Below are positions 7,421 through 16,443 of a DNA stretch of 64,000 nucleotides, one piece after another. Below the pieces are notes generated by a model. That model was not told where the DNA came from and searched no databases. It saw only the letters and a list, made by a program, of their open reading frames with translations. Every line of letters begins with the position of its first letter. Position 1 is the first letter of the stretch. This stretch comes from Sphingobacterium wenxiniae. Its GTDB lineage: Bacteria; Bacteroidota; Bacteroidia; Sphingobacteriales; Sphingobacteriaceae. Made by a program: the position numbers and the translations under genes. Location: NCBI RefSeq assembly GCF_900116225.1, contig NZ_FOZZ01000002.1, positions 248,001 through 312,000 of the forward strand, read 5' to 3'.

Positions 7421-7710
7421 CTTTTTTGGAAGATTTGAGGCGATTCATCCTATTCAAAGATCTTCGATATTTACTAATCTTGACACAGTTTATTTTACAC
7501 TCTCAAATACCCAAAGTAATATGTCCTTATCTGCTCTTTAAATACTTGTAATGAAGAATATCTTAATCCTTTTATGCTCTGTAATGGAGCCTTTTCAATG
7601 CAGGCTCCATCACGGACAGACCAAGCAATAAAGTTCACAGTTTAGTCATCTAAACTTCACATATTCTTTACGCTGCTTCAATAGCTTTGTGGCCAAATCA
7701 CATTGTATTG

Positions 7711-8859
7711 ATGAACATGAAGAAAACTTTAATTTTATTTGCAGCAGTAAGCTTACTGAGCTTTCCAAGTCAAGCACAAACGGATGATGGCATCCAACGC
7801 TTGGACGAATTTCGTTATCCTAAGAAACGTGAGATCATCTCTATTCCTAAAGTAAATGGTTTAACCGTTTTAAAGTGTGATTTCCACATGCATACGGTCT
7901 TCACAGACGGTCACGTATGGCCCAATGTACGTGTTCAAGAGGCCTGGAAAGAAGGTTTAGATGCGATTTCCTTTACAGAACATGTCGAGTACACACCTCA
8001 CTCGGCCGATGTGAAGCCGGGTAACCTCCGACCACACGAACTTGCTGAAAATTTAGCGGCAGAGAACAACTTGATATTAATCAAAGGAACAGAGGTGACG
8101 CGTAACACGCCTCCCGGACATTTCAACGCACTGTTTATCGAGGATGATGCCAATTTGGTAGCCGACCGTGCAAGTGAACTTGATAAACAGGCTATACAAG
8201 CGGTAGTCGATCAAAATGCCTTTATATTCTGGAACCACCCGGGGTGGAAAGCGACCCAAATCCCTGGATCGTATGAGTGGATTCCCTTTGTAGAGGAAAT
8301 GTATCAGGCAAAAAACCTCCACGGTATCGAAGTGGTCAATGGATTTGGTTTCCACAAAAAAGCACTGGACTGGGCCTTGGACCGCAACCTCACCGTCATC
8401 GGCAATACCGATATCCACAACCTCATCGCTCACGATTATGATATCGAACGTGAAGGTGTACATCGCACAATGACCCTGGTCATGGCAAAAGACCGTAGTG
8501 CGGCAGCTATTCGCGAAGCGCTTGAAAAAGGAAACACAGTGGCTTGGTCCAGCAACTACCTGTTTGGCAAAGAAGAAAATATCCGCGATCTATTCAATGC
8601 CTGCGTAACGATGGGTGAGGCATACCACGAAAAAGCGAATAACCAAGGAAAGGTAACAAAGTACTACGAGATCTCGAACAACAGTGATTTGTACTTTGAA
8701 TTGCAACTAAAAGAAGGCAACGGTACCAAAAAAGTGATCTTGTATCCACAGTCTGCACAGACCATTACAGCAGCAGAAGGACAGTCAACACTGACTTACG
8801 AGGTGGTTTCGACCTATATCCGAAGCGACAAACATTTGGCGGTAGAACTCAGCTTATAA
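7711..8859 (+). CDS. Exported PHP-domain phosphoesterase-like protein
   Basis: 382 aa from the ATG at 7711; a second ATG at 7717 is equally possible and a TTG at 7687 is not. A Sec signal peptide (MKKTLILFAAVSLLSFPSQAQ) implies periplasmic location. The PHP metal motifs are visible: 'CDFHMHTVFTDGH' (HxH), 'SFTEHVEY' (E-H), 'GTEVTR', 'FIFWNHPGW' (NHPG) and 'VIGNTDIHN' (D-H). PHP proteins hydrolyse phosphate esters with a trinuclear metal site. It is 10 nt upstream of susC-like and likely co-transcribed, so the substrate may be released from the compound the SusC/D pair imports, for example a phosphorylated sugar. That link is inference. Confidence 0.88.
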   Translation: MNMKKTLILFAAVSLLSFPSQAQTDDGIQRLDEFRYPKKREIISIPKVNGLTVLKCDFHMHTVFTDGHVWPNVRVQEAWKEGLDAISFTEHVEYTPHSADVKPGNLRPHELAENLAAENNLILIKGTEVTRNTPPGHFNALFIEDDANLVADRASELDKQAIQAVVDQNAFIFWNHPGWKATQIPGSYEWIPFVEEMYQAKNLHGIEVVNGFGFHKKALDWALDRNLTVIGNTDIHNLIAHDYDIEREGVHRTMTLVMAKDRSAAAIREALEKGNTVAWSSNYLFGKEENIRDLFNACVTMGEAYHEKANNQGKVTKYYEISNNSDLYFELQLKEGNGTKKVILYPQSAQTITAAEGQSTLTYEVVSTYIRSDKHLAVELSL

Positions 8860-8869
8860 TCAACTATAT

Positions 8870-11800
8870 ATGAAATTTTATATACCAATATTGCTATTGG
8901 CAGGGATGACTATGTCTACAAATCTCCTTGCTGACCCTATAACAAGGGAGATGAATACGTCGACGAGAGCGGTACAAAAAATCTCGGGTAAAGTAGTAGA
9001 TACTCAGGGAAATCCACTTGCTTCGGCAACGATATCGCTACAAGGTACAGCATACAAAACACAGACCAACCTGCAAGGTGAATTCAGCTTTGAACAAATT
9101 TCCGAAGGTGAAAAAACTTTGGTCGTTTCGCTTGTCGGCTATAAAACGCTGGAGGTACAGGTACGGCCTAATGTCTATGCAACCATCACACTTACCGTAG
9201 CGAATGACTTGGAAGAAGTAGTCGTCGTAGGATATGGTACGCAGAAAAAGGCTAATCTGACAGGGGCTGTATCTCAAGTGGGTACTGAGGTCTTGGAGAA
9301 TAGACCCTCACCAAGCTTAAGCCGTATGCTGCAAGGCACATTGCCCAACCTAAACCTGAAAATGGTTGATGGTAGTCCTACACGTAGCGCGACATTTAAC
9401 GTTCGTGGTACCACATCTATTGGTGCAGGCGGTAGCGCATTAGTCCTAATCGATGGCGTGGAAGGTGATGCGAACAATGTAAATCCCAATGACATCGAAA
9501 GTGTCACTGTACTCAAAGACGCTTCTTCAGGTGCAATTTACGGTTCACGTGCTGCCTTTGGTGTGGTATTGATTACGACCAAAAACCCACAAAAAGGAAT
9601 GACTAAAGTAGATTTCAACTCCAGCTACTCGATCAATCAACGTACGGTAGAACCAAAATTGATCACGAATGGGTACGAATGGGCAAACAATTTCAATGAG
9701 GCATTCAATGCGTGGTACGACTACAAGTCTACCCCCATCTCTGTCAACAATATCTATCCTTTCTCCCTGGAGTACTTGGAGGCACTGAAGCAGTATAACG
9801 ACAATCCTACAGGGGAGGACGCCGTGTTCAATCCAGCAAAAAACAGATACGAGTACTTTGGAAATACGGATTGGTACAATATGATCTATAACGACATGAT
9901 GCCAGCAACCGAACAGGCTCTTAGTGTGTCGGGCGGAGGTGAAAAAGCATCTTATTATGTTTCCGGTCGATATTACCACCAAGATGGTCTCTTCAAATAC
10001 AGTCCTGACAAATTCAACAAATACAACCTACGTGGAAAAGGAGATATTCAAATCAATGATTGGATTACACTCCAAAACAACACGGAATTAAGCAGCTATG
10101 ACTATGTGTACCCAATGTTTGCCGACGGAGATGGTAATATCTGGCGACAATTTGAGCATCAGGGCTATCCAATGGCTGTTATCTATAACCCTGACGGTAC
10201 GTATACCCATACTGCCGTATATACGGGAGTAGCTTCTTATATGGAAGGCAACAACAAATCGGACTTGAACAATACTTATTTACGTAATACGACCACACTC
10301 GTTGTCAAACCTACAACAGGATTGACCTTGAAAGGTGATTTCTCCTATGCGAAAACCTGGGAAAAAGAAGTCCGTACCAACAACTATATGAACTACAGCA
10401 ATGCGCCTGAGCAGATTTCCCGTTTTGGCAGAAGCTTGCTCAGAGAGTGGAATGAAGATACCAAGTACCTTGCAGCAAACGTCACGGCCAATTACGTTAC
10501 AAAACTTGCCGATAAGCATGATATCAATGCGCTAATTGGTTATAACGTAGAAAGCTCATCAACAAACATTTTGCGTGCACAACGAGACGGTATTTTAGTC
10601 GAGAGCAAACCAGACTTCAACTTGATGGACGGACTCAACTACGCCATTACCGGCGGTGGTAACGAGTGGGCATATCTTGGTCTATTCTATCGTTTTAACT
10701 ATGGCTACGACAACAAGTATTTGCTCGAATTAAACGGCCGATATGACGGTTCTTCAAAATTCCCATCGCACCAACGATATGGTTTTTTCCCATCGGTATC
10801 TGCGGGTTGGGTGGTTTCTAACGAAAACTTTTTCGAAGGAGCACGCTCGATCGTAAGCAACTTAAAGTTTAGAGCATCTTATGGCTCGTTAGGTAATGGT
10901 AATGTGGCTCCGTACCGCTACCTTGAACAAATGTCTGTCGCCAAAACTTCCGTTATCCTAAATGGCGTACAGGCCAACTACACCAGTATTCCCGGCGTGA
11001 TTCCTAATGGACTCACTTGGGAAAGATCAACAACATTCAACATGGGGGTAGATTTAGGCTTGCTACAAAATAGCCTCAATATCAACTTCGACTGGTACAA
11101 TAGGATGACCTACGACATGTTCACTTCTGGGCAGCCGTTACCAAATGTGTTTGGCGCAACAGTACCGTATGGCAACTATGCCGACCTCTCGACCAAAGGT
11201 TGGGAACTGACAGTCAACTACCAAAACAAATTTGACTTAGCAGGCAAACCATTCAAGTGGGGAATCAACGGTTCCTTGTGGGACAGTAAATCGACCATTG
11301 AGCGTTTCAACAATCCAAATAAACTTCTTACCACCTATTACGTAGGACAGGAAGTTGGAGAAATATGGGGTTACGAAACTTTAGGCTTCTTTACCTCTGA
11401 TGAAGACGTGAAAAATCATGCTGACCAAGACTTCCTAAAGAACTCGAATAATAACGTGTGGCTGGCAGGTGATTTAAAATTTGCCGATCTGAATAATGAC
11501 GGGATTATCAACCAAGGAAATAACACGGTGGACAATCCTGGGGATCGCCGCGTTATCGGGAACAACTCCCCTCGCTACCAATACGGGTTTACATTGTCGG
11601 GTAATTGGGGAGGCGTAGGTGTATCGGCATTCTTCCAAGGTATAGGAAAGCGGGATTGGTACTTCGCGTCAGAAGCGGGCTTGTTTTGGGGTCCATACAA
11701 CAGACCTTATGGCTACCAACCTGTAACCATGATGAATGACTACTGGACGGAAGAAAATCCAGACGCTTACTTCCCAAGATATAGAGGTTATACTGCGTTG

Positions 11801-12109
11801 GGCACTGATCGATCACTTGGAGCACCTCAAACACGGTACCTGCAAGACGTATCCTATTTACGTTTGAAAACATTGACCGTGGATTATGCCTTACCGAATG
11901 AATGGATTTCGAAAATGAAAATCCGCAGGGCACAGGTATTCCTATCGGCACAAAACCTGTTTACAGCCTCAGGCTTATTCAAACACACGGAAAACTTTGA
12001 CCCAGAAGTCATGGAAAACCCTGTGGGTGAATTGACCAATGGATCCGGCCAAGGGTATGCCTATCCGATGCTGAAAACAACAACCATAGGTTTGAACTTA
12101 ACTTTTTAA
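8870..12109 (+). CDS. SusC/RagA family TonB-linked outer membrane protein
   Basis: 1079 aa. Signal peptide at 1-21, then a carboxypeptidase-regulatory-like beta-sandwich (about 38-110: 'ISGKVVDTQGNPLASATISLQGT...LVGYKTLEV'), the TonB box region 'LEEVVVVGYGTQKKANLTGAVSQVG', the plug domain with 'LIDGVEGD...IESVTVLKDASSGAIYGSRAAFGVVLITTK', and a beta-barrel ending in aromatic Phe ('TIGLNLTF'). It is an energy-coupled importer for oligosaccharides or similar polymers with its SusD lid. No sigma factor, anti-sigma or hybrid sensor gene is adjacent, so its control is not visible. Its stop overlaps the SusD start by one base (TAATG). Confidence 0.96.
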   Translation: MKFYIPILLLAGMTMSTNLLADPITREMNTSTRAVQKISGKVVDTQGNPLASATISLQGTAYKTQTNLQGEFSFEQISEGEKTLVVSLVGYKTLEVQVRPNVYATITLTVANDLEEVVVVGYGTQKKANLTGAVSQVGTEVLENRPSPSLSRMLQGTLPNLNLKMVDGSPTRSATFNVRGTTSIGAGGSALVLIDGVEGDANNVNPNDIESVTVLKDASSGAIYGSRAAFGVVLITTKNPQKGMTKVDFNSSYSINQRTVEPKLITNGYEWANNFNEAFNAWYDYKSTPISVNNIYPFSLEYLEALKQYNDNPTGEDAVFNPAKNRYEYFGNTDWYNMIYNDMMPATEQALSVSGGGEKASYYVSGRYYHQDGLFKYSPDKFNKYNLRGKGDIQINDWITLQNNTELSSYDYVYPMFADGDGNIWRQFEHQGYPMAVIYNPDGTYTHTAVYTGVASYMEGNNKSDLNNTYLRNTTTLVVKPTTGLTLKGDFSYAKTWEKEVRTNNYMNYSNAPEQISRFGRSLLREWNEDTKYLAANVTANYVTKLADKHDINALIGYNVESSSTNILRAQRDGILVESKPDFNLMDGLNYAITGGGNEWAYLGLFYRFNYGYDNKYLLELNGRYDGSSKFPSHQRYGFFPSVSAGWVVSNENFFEGARSIVSNLKFRASYGSLGNGNVAPYRYLEQMSVAKTSVILNGVQANYTSIPGVIPNGLTWERSTTFNMGVDLGLLQNSLNINFDWYNRMTYDMFTSGQPLPNVFGATVPYGNYADLSTKGWELTVNYQNKFDLAGKPFKWGINGSLWDSKSTIERFNNPNKLLTTYYVGQEVGEIWGYETLGFFTSDEDVKNHADQDFLKNSNNNVWLAGDLKFADLNNDGIINQGNNTVDNPGDRRVIGNNSPRYQYGFTLSGNWGGVGVSAFFQGIGKRDWYFASEAGLFWGPYNRPYGYQPVTMMNDYWTEENPDAYFPRYRGYTALGTDRSLGAPQTRYLQDVSYLRLKTLTVDYALPNEWISKMKIRRAQVFLSAQNLFTASGLFKHTENFDPEVMENPVGELTNGSGQGYAYPMLKTTTIGLNLTF

Positions 12110-13863
12110 TGTCCAGAGAAATGAAAATTAGAACTATAATATTATTGATTTGTACCTGTGTAGGGTTCAGCTCCTGTTCAGACTTTTTGGACAAAGAGCC
12201 TTTCGACAAATTGGTGCCGACATCTTTCTTTAATACAGAAGCGGATCTGGCTCTTTACGTCAATTCCTTTTACCAAAATTTCACGCCAGCGGCGTTGAGC
12301 ATTGTTCAGGCAGACGAAATGGGTGATTTCACCTCAAAGAACAACTCTCCTACCTTTATAGCGGGTAATTTCTCCCCCGTAGATCAAGGAAAATGGAATT
12401 GGACAAACCTACGTAATGTCAATTACTTTTTGGAAAAGTACAATAATCCTGCTATTCCAGAGGAGGCTCGAAACCACTATGCCGGCATTGCTCGTTTCTT
12501 TAGAGCATACTTCTACTTCGGAATGGTGAAAACGTACGGTGATGTTCCGTATTATTCAAAGGCTTTAGCGACAGACGACCCGGATTTGTATAAAGGCCGC
12601 GACCCGCGTACAGCGGTAATGGACTCTGTCTTAGCAGATCTGGATTTCGCGATCGCCAATATCCGCTCTAATAAAGATAACTCTGCCTCCACGATCACAA
12701 AATGGGTTGCATTAGGTCTAAAATCACGTATAGCGTTATTTGAAGGTACTTTCCGTAAAAACCACGGCCAACTGGGCTTACAATCTACCGCAAACTTTTG
12801 GCTCAATGAGGCAGCTGATGCTGCCAAACAAGTCATGGAATCTGGCCAATACAGCCTTCATCAGACTGGGAATGCGGACGTTGATTATCGGACATTGTTC
12901 ATCAGCGAAAACCCAGTAGCGAGCGAAATTATGTGGGCTACCGTCTACAATAACGCATTAAAAAGATGGCACGAGGTAACCTGGAAATTTAACTCGGCGA
13001 CTTACGGAGCACGTTGGGGTCTGAACAAACAGTTTGTAAACACTTATCTAAAAACAGACGGCACACGTTTCACCGATAAAGATAATTTTGACCAAATTCT
13101 ATTTGTAGAAGAGATGGCAGACAGAGACCCTCGTTTAGCGCAAACCGTTCGTTCATTGGGTTACAAAAGATCGGATGGCTCTGCTGCGCCGCCCAACTTC
13201 GGATACACCTTTACCGGCTACCATATCTTGAAATTCAGTCTTGATGATAAGCGTCTCGATGGTGTAGCGGAGAGCTATAACTCCGTCAGTATGATGCGCT
13301 ATGCCGAGATATTGCTAAACTATGCTGAAGCCAAAGCTGAACTTGGCGAGATGAATACAGAGGTATGGAATCAAACTATTGGTGCGCTACGAAGTAGAGC
13401 AGGTGTGAACAACCAGGAGCCTCAAACGGCCGATAGCTATCTCCAATCTGTATATTTCCCAGAAATATCGGACAAATATCTATTGGAGGTACGCCGTGAA
13501 CGAGGAATTGAATTGGTGTATGAAGGATTCCGTTACGATGATTTGTTGCGATGGAGAAAGGGTAAATTACTTGAAATGGATTGGAAAGGTATATATGTAC
13601 CGGCAATGAATACCGAAATGGATTTAGACGGTAATGGTACACCCGACGTTTCTTTCGTAAAATCTATTCCTGCACAAACTACGGCGAACGTTACCTATGT
13701 GGTAATCGATGGTGTAGCGTCCAAATTGTCAGAAGGGGATAAAGGTCATATCATTTGGCGTGCCGACGAAGACCGGGAGTTTTCTGACAAGAAATATTTC
13801 AAACCGATATCGAATGCGGATATCGTCGATAATCCAAATCTGGAACAAAACCCAGGCTGGTAA
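12109..13863 (+). CDS. SusD/RagB family nutrient-binding lipoprotein
   Basis: 584 aa with a lipoprotein signal (…ICTCVGFSSCSDFLDKEPFDKL), the 'SSC' Cys being the lipidation site. Typical SusD features follow: 'YVNSFYQNF', 'NVNYFLEKYNNP', TPR-like helices 'EEARNHYAGIARFFRAYFYFGMVKTYGDVPYY', 'MRYAEILLNYAEAKAELG', and 'RRERGIELVYEGFRYDDLLRWRKGKLLE' near the C terminus. It sits on the cell surface as the lid of the SusC barrel. An alternative start at MKIRTII (12121) leaves a cleaner signal peptide. The ligand cannot be told from sequence. Confidence 0.95.
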   Translation: MSREMKIRTIILLICTCVGFSSCSDFLDKEPFDKLVPTSFFNTEADLALYVNSFYQNFTPAALSIVQADEMGDFTSKNNSPTFIAGNFSPVDQGKWNWTNLRNVNYFLEKYNNPAIPEEARNHYAGIARFFRAYFYFGMVKTYGDVPYYSKALATDDPDLYKGRDPRTAVMDSVLADLDFAIANIRSNKDNSASTITKWVALGLKSRIALFEGTFRKNHGQLGLQSTANFWLNEAADAAKQVMESGQYSLHQTGNADVDYRTLFISENPVASEIMWATVYNNALKRWHEVTWKFNSATYGARWGLNKQFVNTYLKTDGTRFTDKDNFDQILFVEEMADRDPRLAQTVRSLGYKRSDGSAAPPNFGYTFTGYHILKFSLDDKRLDGVAESYNSVSMMRYAEILLNYAEAKAELGEMNTEVWNQTIGALRSRAGVNNQEPQTADSYLQSVYFPEISDKYLLEVRRERGIELVYEGFRYDDLLRWRKGKLLEMDWKGIYVPAMNTEMDLDGNGTPDVSFVKSIPAQTTANVTYVVIDGVASKLSEGDKGHIIWRADEDREFSDKKYFKPISNADIVDNPNLEQNPGW

Positions 13864-13881
13864 TTAAAAAAGTGAATTCAT

Positions 13882-13920
13882 AAAAACCTCCGTTCCGCTT
13901 ATGGTGAAACGGAGGTTTTT
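13882..13920 (+). terminator. Terminator after the SusC/SusD operon
   Basis: AAAAACCTCCGTT (13882-13894) pairs with AACGGAGGTTTTT (13908-13920) and is followed by more T. It ends the PHP-SusC-SusD unit. Confidence 0.9.
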
Positions 13921-14119
13921 TATTGTAAACACTTTTAGATAGTACAATCTGAATTGATAGACCTTCTGAAAACGGCGATATTGAGGAAAAAAGGCTTATA
14001 ATGAGTTCGATGTTCCCCGATTTTTTGGAATTTGACGGAACAAGACATCGAACTCCGAGACTAAATTCCGCGATTGCTCTTATCTATCAGAATAACAGCA
14101 AGTTAAAAGGCAAAAAAAA

Positions 14120-14152
14120 TGGGACAAGTCTTTCTTTTTTAGACTTGTCCCA
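14120..14152 (-). terminator. Terminator after tRNA-Lys
   Basis: 12-bp stem TGGGACAAGTCT (14120-14131) / AGACTTGTCCCA (14141-14152). On the minus strand it is followed by eight T (plus-strand A-run 14112-14119), a standard intrinsic terminator for the tRNA. Confidence 0.9.
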
Positions 14153-14157
14153 AGAGG

Positions 14158-14230
14158 TGATCCCGCTGGGACTCGAACCCAGGACCCATACATTAAAAGT
14201 GTATTGCTCTACCAGCTGAGCTACGGAATC
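14158..14230 (-). tRNA. tRNA-Lys (anticodon TTT)
   Basis: 73 nt on the minus strand including discriminator A. Acceptor GATTCCG pairs with CGGGATC; D-arm GCTCAGCTGGTAGAGC; anticodon stem ATACA/TGTAT around loop CTTTTAA gives anticodon TTT; T-arm CTGGG TTCGAGT CCCAG. CCA is not encoded. Confidence 0.97.
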
Positions 14231-14272
14231 CTACTTCTTTTTTCGAAGTAACCTTCGTTGTTTGAAGTGATG

Positions 14273-14303
14273 CAAAGGTAGGTATTTCTCCCTTATTTGC
14301 AAA
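14273..14303 (-). promoter_or_regulatory. Promoter of tRNA-Lys
   Basis: Minus strand: TTTG at 14303-14300, 19 nt, then TACCTTTG at 14280-14273. This matches the Bacteroidota -33/-7 consensus (TTTG, 19-21 nt, TAnnTTTG) well. Confidence 0.8.
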
Positions 14304-14410
14304 CTATCTGTGGCTTTTTTTTTAATTTAATTGTCGAAAAAACTGGTTCTTAGGGAATTAAATTTTAATTTAAAAAGAGCTCGTCAGCTACAGGACAAAA
14401 TTGAACTTAT

Positions 14411-14707
14411 TTATTCTTTTCCCAGGAACTTTCTGTCTTCTTCGGAAAGGTGAGAATCGGAGTCTTCCTGTATCGTATTTTCATTTTCTATTGTATTAGA
14501 AATAATATATTCTTTCGGGTGTTTTTTCTTGCGTCGGAAGAGCAAACCGCCTGCGATGACACCTAATAAAAAGAATATTCCCAATATAAGCAGTTTAGAT
14601 GTCCTTATTTCGCCGAAAAACCAGAAAGTGGCTTCCTCCTTGTTGTTGAACAAAATAATCAATACAAGAGCTGTTATGATGCTAAATATGATTGTCTTTG
14701 GTTTCAT
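14411..14707 (-). CDS. Small LapA/DUF1049-like membrane protein
   Basis: 98 aa with two membrane spans (about 5-20 and 38-58) separated by a loop 'NNKEEATFWFFGEIRTSK', then a basic 'FRRKKK' and an acidic tail. The pattern of two spans with 'N...EATFWFFGE' between them and a Gly-rich second span (LLGVIAGGLLF) resembles LapA-domain proteins of the inner membrane, which in E. coli take part in LPS assembly. Family call is from pattern only. Single gene downstream of the tRNA, no operon visible. Confidence 0.7.
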   Translation of the reverse strand: MKPKTIIFSIITALVLIILFNNKEEATFWFFGEIRTSKLLILGIFFLLGVIAGGLLFRRKKKHPKEYIISNTIENENTIQEDSDSHLSEEDRKFLGKE

Positions 14708-14808
14708 AATATCATTTTTACAATTGCAAAGAAAGTAAAAAACCTCAAAAAGTAGGGAAGGAGATAGACTTTATTTTTAAGTAGTTGGCCTGAACGGCTA
14801 TATACAAA

Positions 14809-14841
14809 AAAAGGGATAACCATTCATTGGTTATCCCTTTT
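14809..14841 (-). terminator. Terminator of the rpsF-rpsR-rplI operon
   Basis: AAAAGGGATAACCA (14809-14822) / TGGTTATCCCTTTT (14828-14841), 5-nt loop, A-run on the plus strand giving a T-run for the minus-strand operon. Confidence 0.9.
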
Positions 14842-14865
14842 GTCTATGTGATACCGAATAATAGC

Positions 14866-15309
14866 TTATTCAGCTACAACTTCGAAAGGAACTTGAACTT
14901 TCACTTCTTTATGTAAGTTTAAGTTTGCTACGTATTCACCAACTGTTTTAGGTTCAGTTTCGAAAGTGATACGACGACGATCTACGTCAAATCCTTGTAC
15001 TTTCAAAGCTTCAGCAATCTGAATGCTGTTTACTTTACCAAAGATTTTACCGCTTTCGCCAGCTTTAGCGCCAATAGAAAGTTTTATACTTTCCAATTTA
15101 CCCGCTAATTCTGTAGCATCTTTTTTGATTTTCTCTTGTTTGAACTGAGCTTGTTTGATATTCTCAGCCAATACTTTCTTAGCAGACACTGTCGCTAAGA
15201 TAGCAAATCCTTGAGGGATTAAGTAGTTACGACCGTAACCTGGCTTTACCACTACGATATCGTCTTTCTCGCCAAGGTTTTTAATATCTTGTTTTAATAT
15301 AACTTCCAT
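14866..15309 (-). CDS. rplI: Large ribosomal subunit protein bL9
   Basis: 147 aa, the usual length. 'MEVILKQDIKNLGEKDDIVVVKPGYGRNYLIPQGFA' is the conserved N-terminal domain that binds 23S rRNA near the L1 stalk, followed by the long connecting helix (about 45-75) and the C-terminal domain ending 'EVKVQVPFEVVAE'. It is third in the classic Bacteroidota cluster rpsF-rpsR-rplI, 15 nt after rpsR, with a terminator behind it. Confidence 0.98.
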   Translation of the reverse strand: MEVILKQDIKNLGEKDDIVVVKPGYGRNYLIPQGFAILATVSAKKVLAENIKQAQFKQEKIKKDATELAGKLESIKLSIGAKAGESGKIFGKVNSIQIAEALKVQGFDVDRRRITFETEPKTVGEYVANLNLHKEVKVQVPFEVVAE

Positions 15310-15324
15310 TGTGTCGTTTCCTCC

Positions 15325-15588
15325 TTATTTTAATGAATCAGTTACGTAAGGCAATAAGCTGATGATACGCGCACGTTTCACGGCTTGAGCTACTTTACGT
15401 TGAAATTTCAATGATGTACCAGTAAGACGACGAGGTAAAATTTTACCTTGATCGTTCACAAATTTCAATAAGAAGTTTGCGTCTTTGTAGTCGATATATT
15501 TGATACCGTTCTTTTTGAAGCGGCAATATTTTTTACGGTTGTCCTCTACTTTAGGAGCAGTTACGTATTGGATATTATCGTTTGCCAT
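15325..15588 (-). CDS. rpsR: Small ribosomal subunit protein bS18
   Basis: 87 aa. '[63 protein letters not shown]' is the S18 core that pairs with bS6 on the platform of the 30S subunit. The N-terminal extension [18 protein letters not shown] is common in Bacteroidota. Its ATG overlaps the rpsF stop by one base (TAATG), which couples translation of the two partner proteins. Confidence 0.98.
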   Translation of the reverse strand: MANDNIQYVTAPKVEDNRKKYCRFKKNGIKYIDYKDANFLLKFVNDQGKILPRRLTGTSLKFQRKVAQAVKRARIISLLPYVTDSLK

Positions 15589-15956
15589 TAGTTTGCTACC
15601 TCCTCAGTTTTAGTTTCAGCTTTTTTGTTGAATGCACCGCTACGTTTTTTCTCGTTGTAAGCTACTGCATGTTTGTCAAGTGCAATCGTTAAGAAACGCA
15701 TTACACGCTCGTCTCGCTTGTACTCAAGCTCTAATTTTTGGATTAATTCACCTGGAGCCTTGAATTCTGTTAAGTGATAGAATCCAGTTGTTTTTTTCTG
15801 GATTGGATACGCTAATTTTTTCAAACCCCAATTGTCTTCAGCGACAATCTCGGCTCCGCCTTCTGTAAGGATGTTTTTGAATTTTGCGATAGTTTCTTTC
15901 GCAACCTCCTCAGAAAGCAACGGGGTAAGAATGATTACAGATTCGTACTGTTGCAT
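15588..15956 (-). CDS. rpsF: Small ribosomal subunit protein bS6
   Basis: 122 aa. '[97 protein letters not shown]' is the bS6 ferredoxin-like fold, with a basic C-terminal tail. It forms a heterodimer with bS18 and binds 16S rRNA. First gene of the operon; a promoter box lies at 16014-16021 with a short hairpin leader, which may allow S6:S18 autoregulation as described in other bacteria. Confidence 0.98.
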   Translation of the reverse strand: MQQYESVIILTPLLSEEVAKETIAKFKNILTEGGAEIVAEDNWGLKKLAYPIQKKTTGFYHLTEFKAPGELIQKLELEYKRDERVMRFLTIALDKHAVAYNEKKRSGAFNKKAETKTEEVAN

Positions 15957-16013
15957 TTTTGTTTAAATAATTATGTTAACTTATTTTTTTAACTCCGTAC
16001 TACAACGGAAGTG

Positions 16014-16021
16014 CAAAGGTA
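16014..16021 (-). promoter_or_regulatory. -7 box of the rpsF operon
   Basis: Minus strand TACCTTTG (plus CAAAGGTA), 58 nt upstream of the rpsF ATG. A small hairpin, TCCGT/ACGGA (15994-15998 with 16005-16009), lies at the predicted 5' end of the mRNA. Confidence 0.65.
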
Positions 16022-16061
16022 AGTTTTTTATTTGATAGTCCTATAGATAAGAGTAAAAAAA

Positions 16062-16442
16062 TTAAACTAGTTTACCATCTATATAATACCATATATCTTG
16101 TACTTGCTTGAAATTAGATTTTTCATGATGTACTTCCACTTCAAGGTCGTTGTTCAGATAGTGCGCACGAAATTCTACCGTATGTTGAGATGCTTTAACG
16201 ATTTCAAGCTGCATCCATTTGCTTTGAGTTGCCCATAACTGTATATCTCTTTTATTTTGAAATCGTCTTGTACTGGGATGAAAGCTGTCGTACAGGAAAT
16301 CTACAAGCCCTTTAGTAAAGGCTGAATAGCGCGCACGCATGAGTGATTCAGCACTTTGCGCCGAGCGGAGGTCTTTATGTATCGGTTCACAACAATCAGA
16401 ATAGGAGTGCTGCGAACCGCATGGGCATAGTTCGTTATGCAT
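16062..16442 (-). CDS. YchJ family protein (SEC-C zinc motif)
   Basis: 126 aa. 'ELCPCGSQHSYSDCCEPIH' is a Cys-rich SEC-C-type zinc-binding motif (C-x-C...C-C), followed by the YchJ/NTF2-like core 'SAESLMRARYSAFTKGLVDFLYDSFHP' and 'WMQLEIVKASQHTVEFRAHYLNND' and 'FKQVQDIWYYIDGKLV'. The family is widespread, cytoplasmic and of unknown function. The gene starts one base after the JmjC/cupin gene ends, so the two share an operon. Confidence 0.9.
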   Translation of the reverse strand: MHNELCPCGSQHSYSDCCEPIHKDLRSAQSAESLMRARYSAFTKGLVDFLYDSFHPSTRRFQNKRDIQLWATQSKWMQLEIVKASQHTVEFRAHYLNNDLEVEVHHEKSNFKQVQDIWYYIDGKLV

Positions 16443-16443
16443 T

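Noticed and set aside
7143-7551. Overlapping ORFs in the repeat-rich gap (132, 92, 80 and 61 aa)
   Set aside because: They translate duplicated repeats and terminators and share no sensible protein features.
14001-14219. 72-aa plus-strand ORF
   Set aside because: Its C-terminal half is a translation of the antisense of tRNA-Lys; no independent coding evidence.
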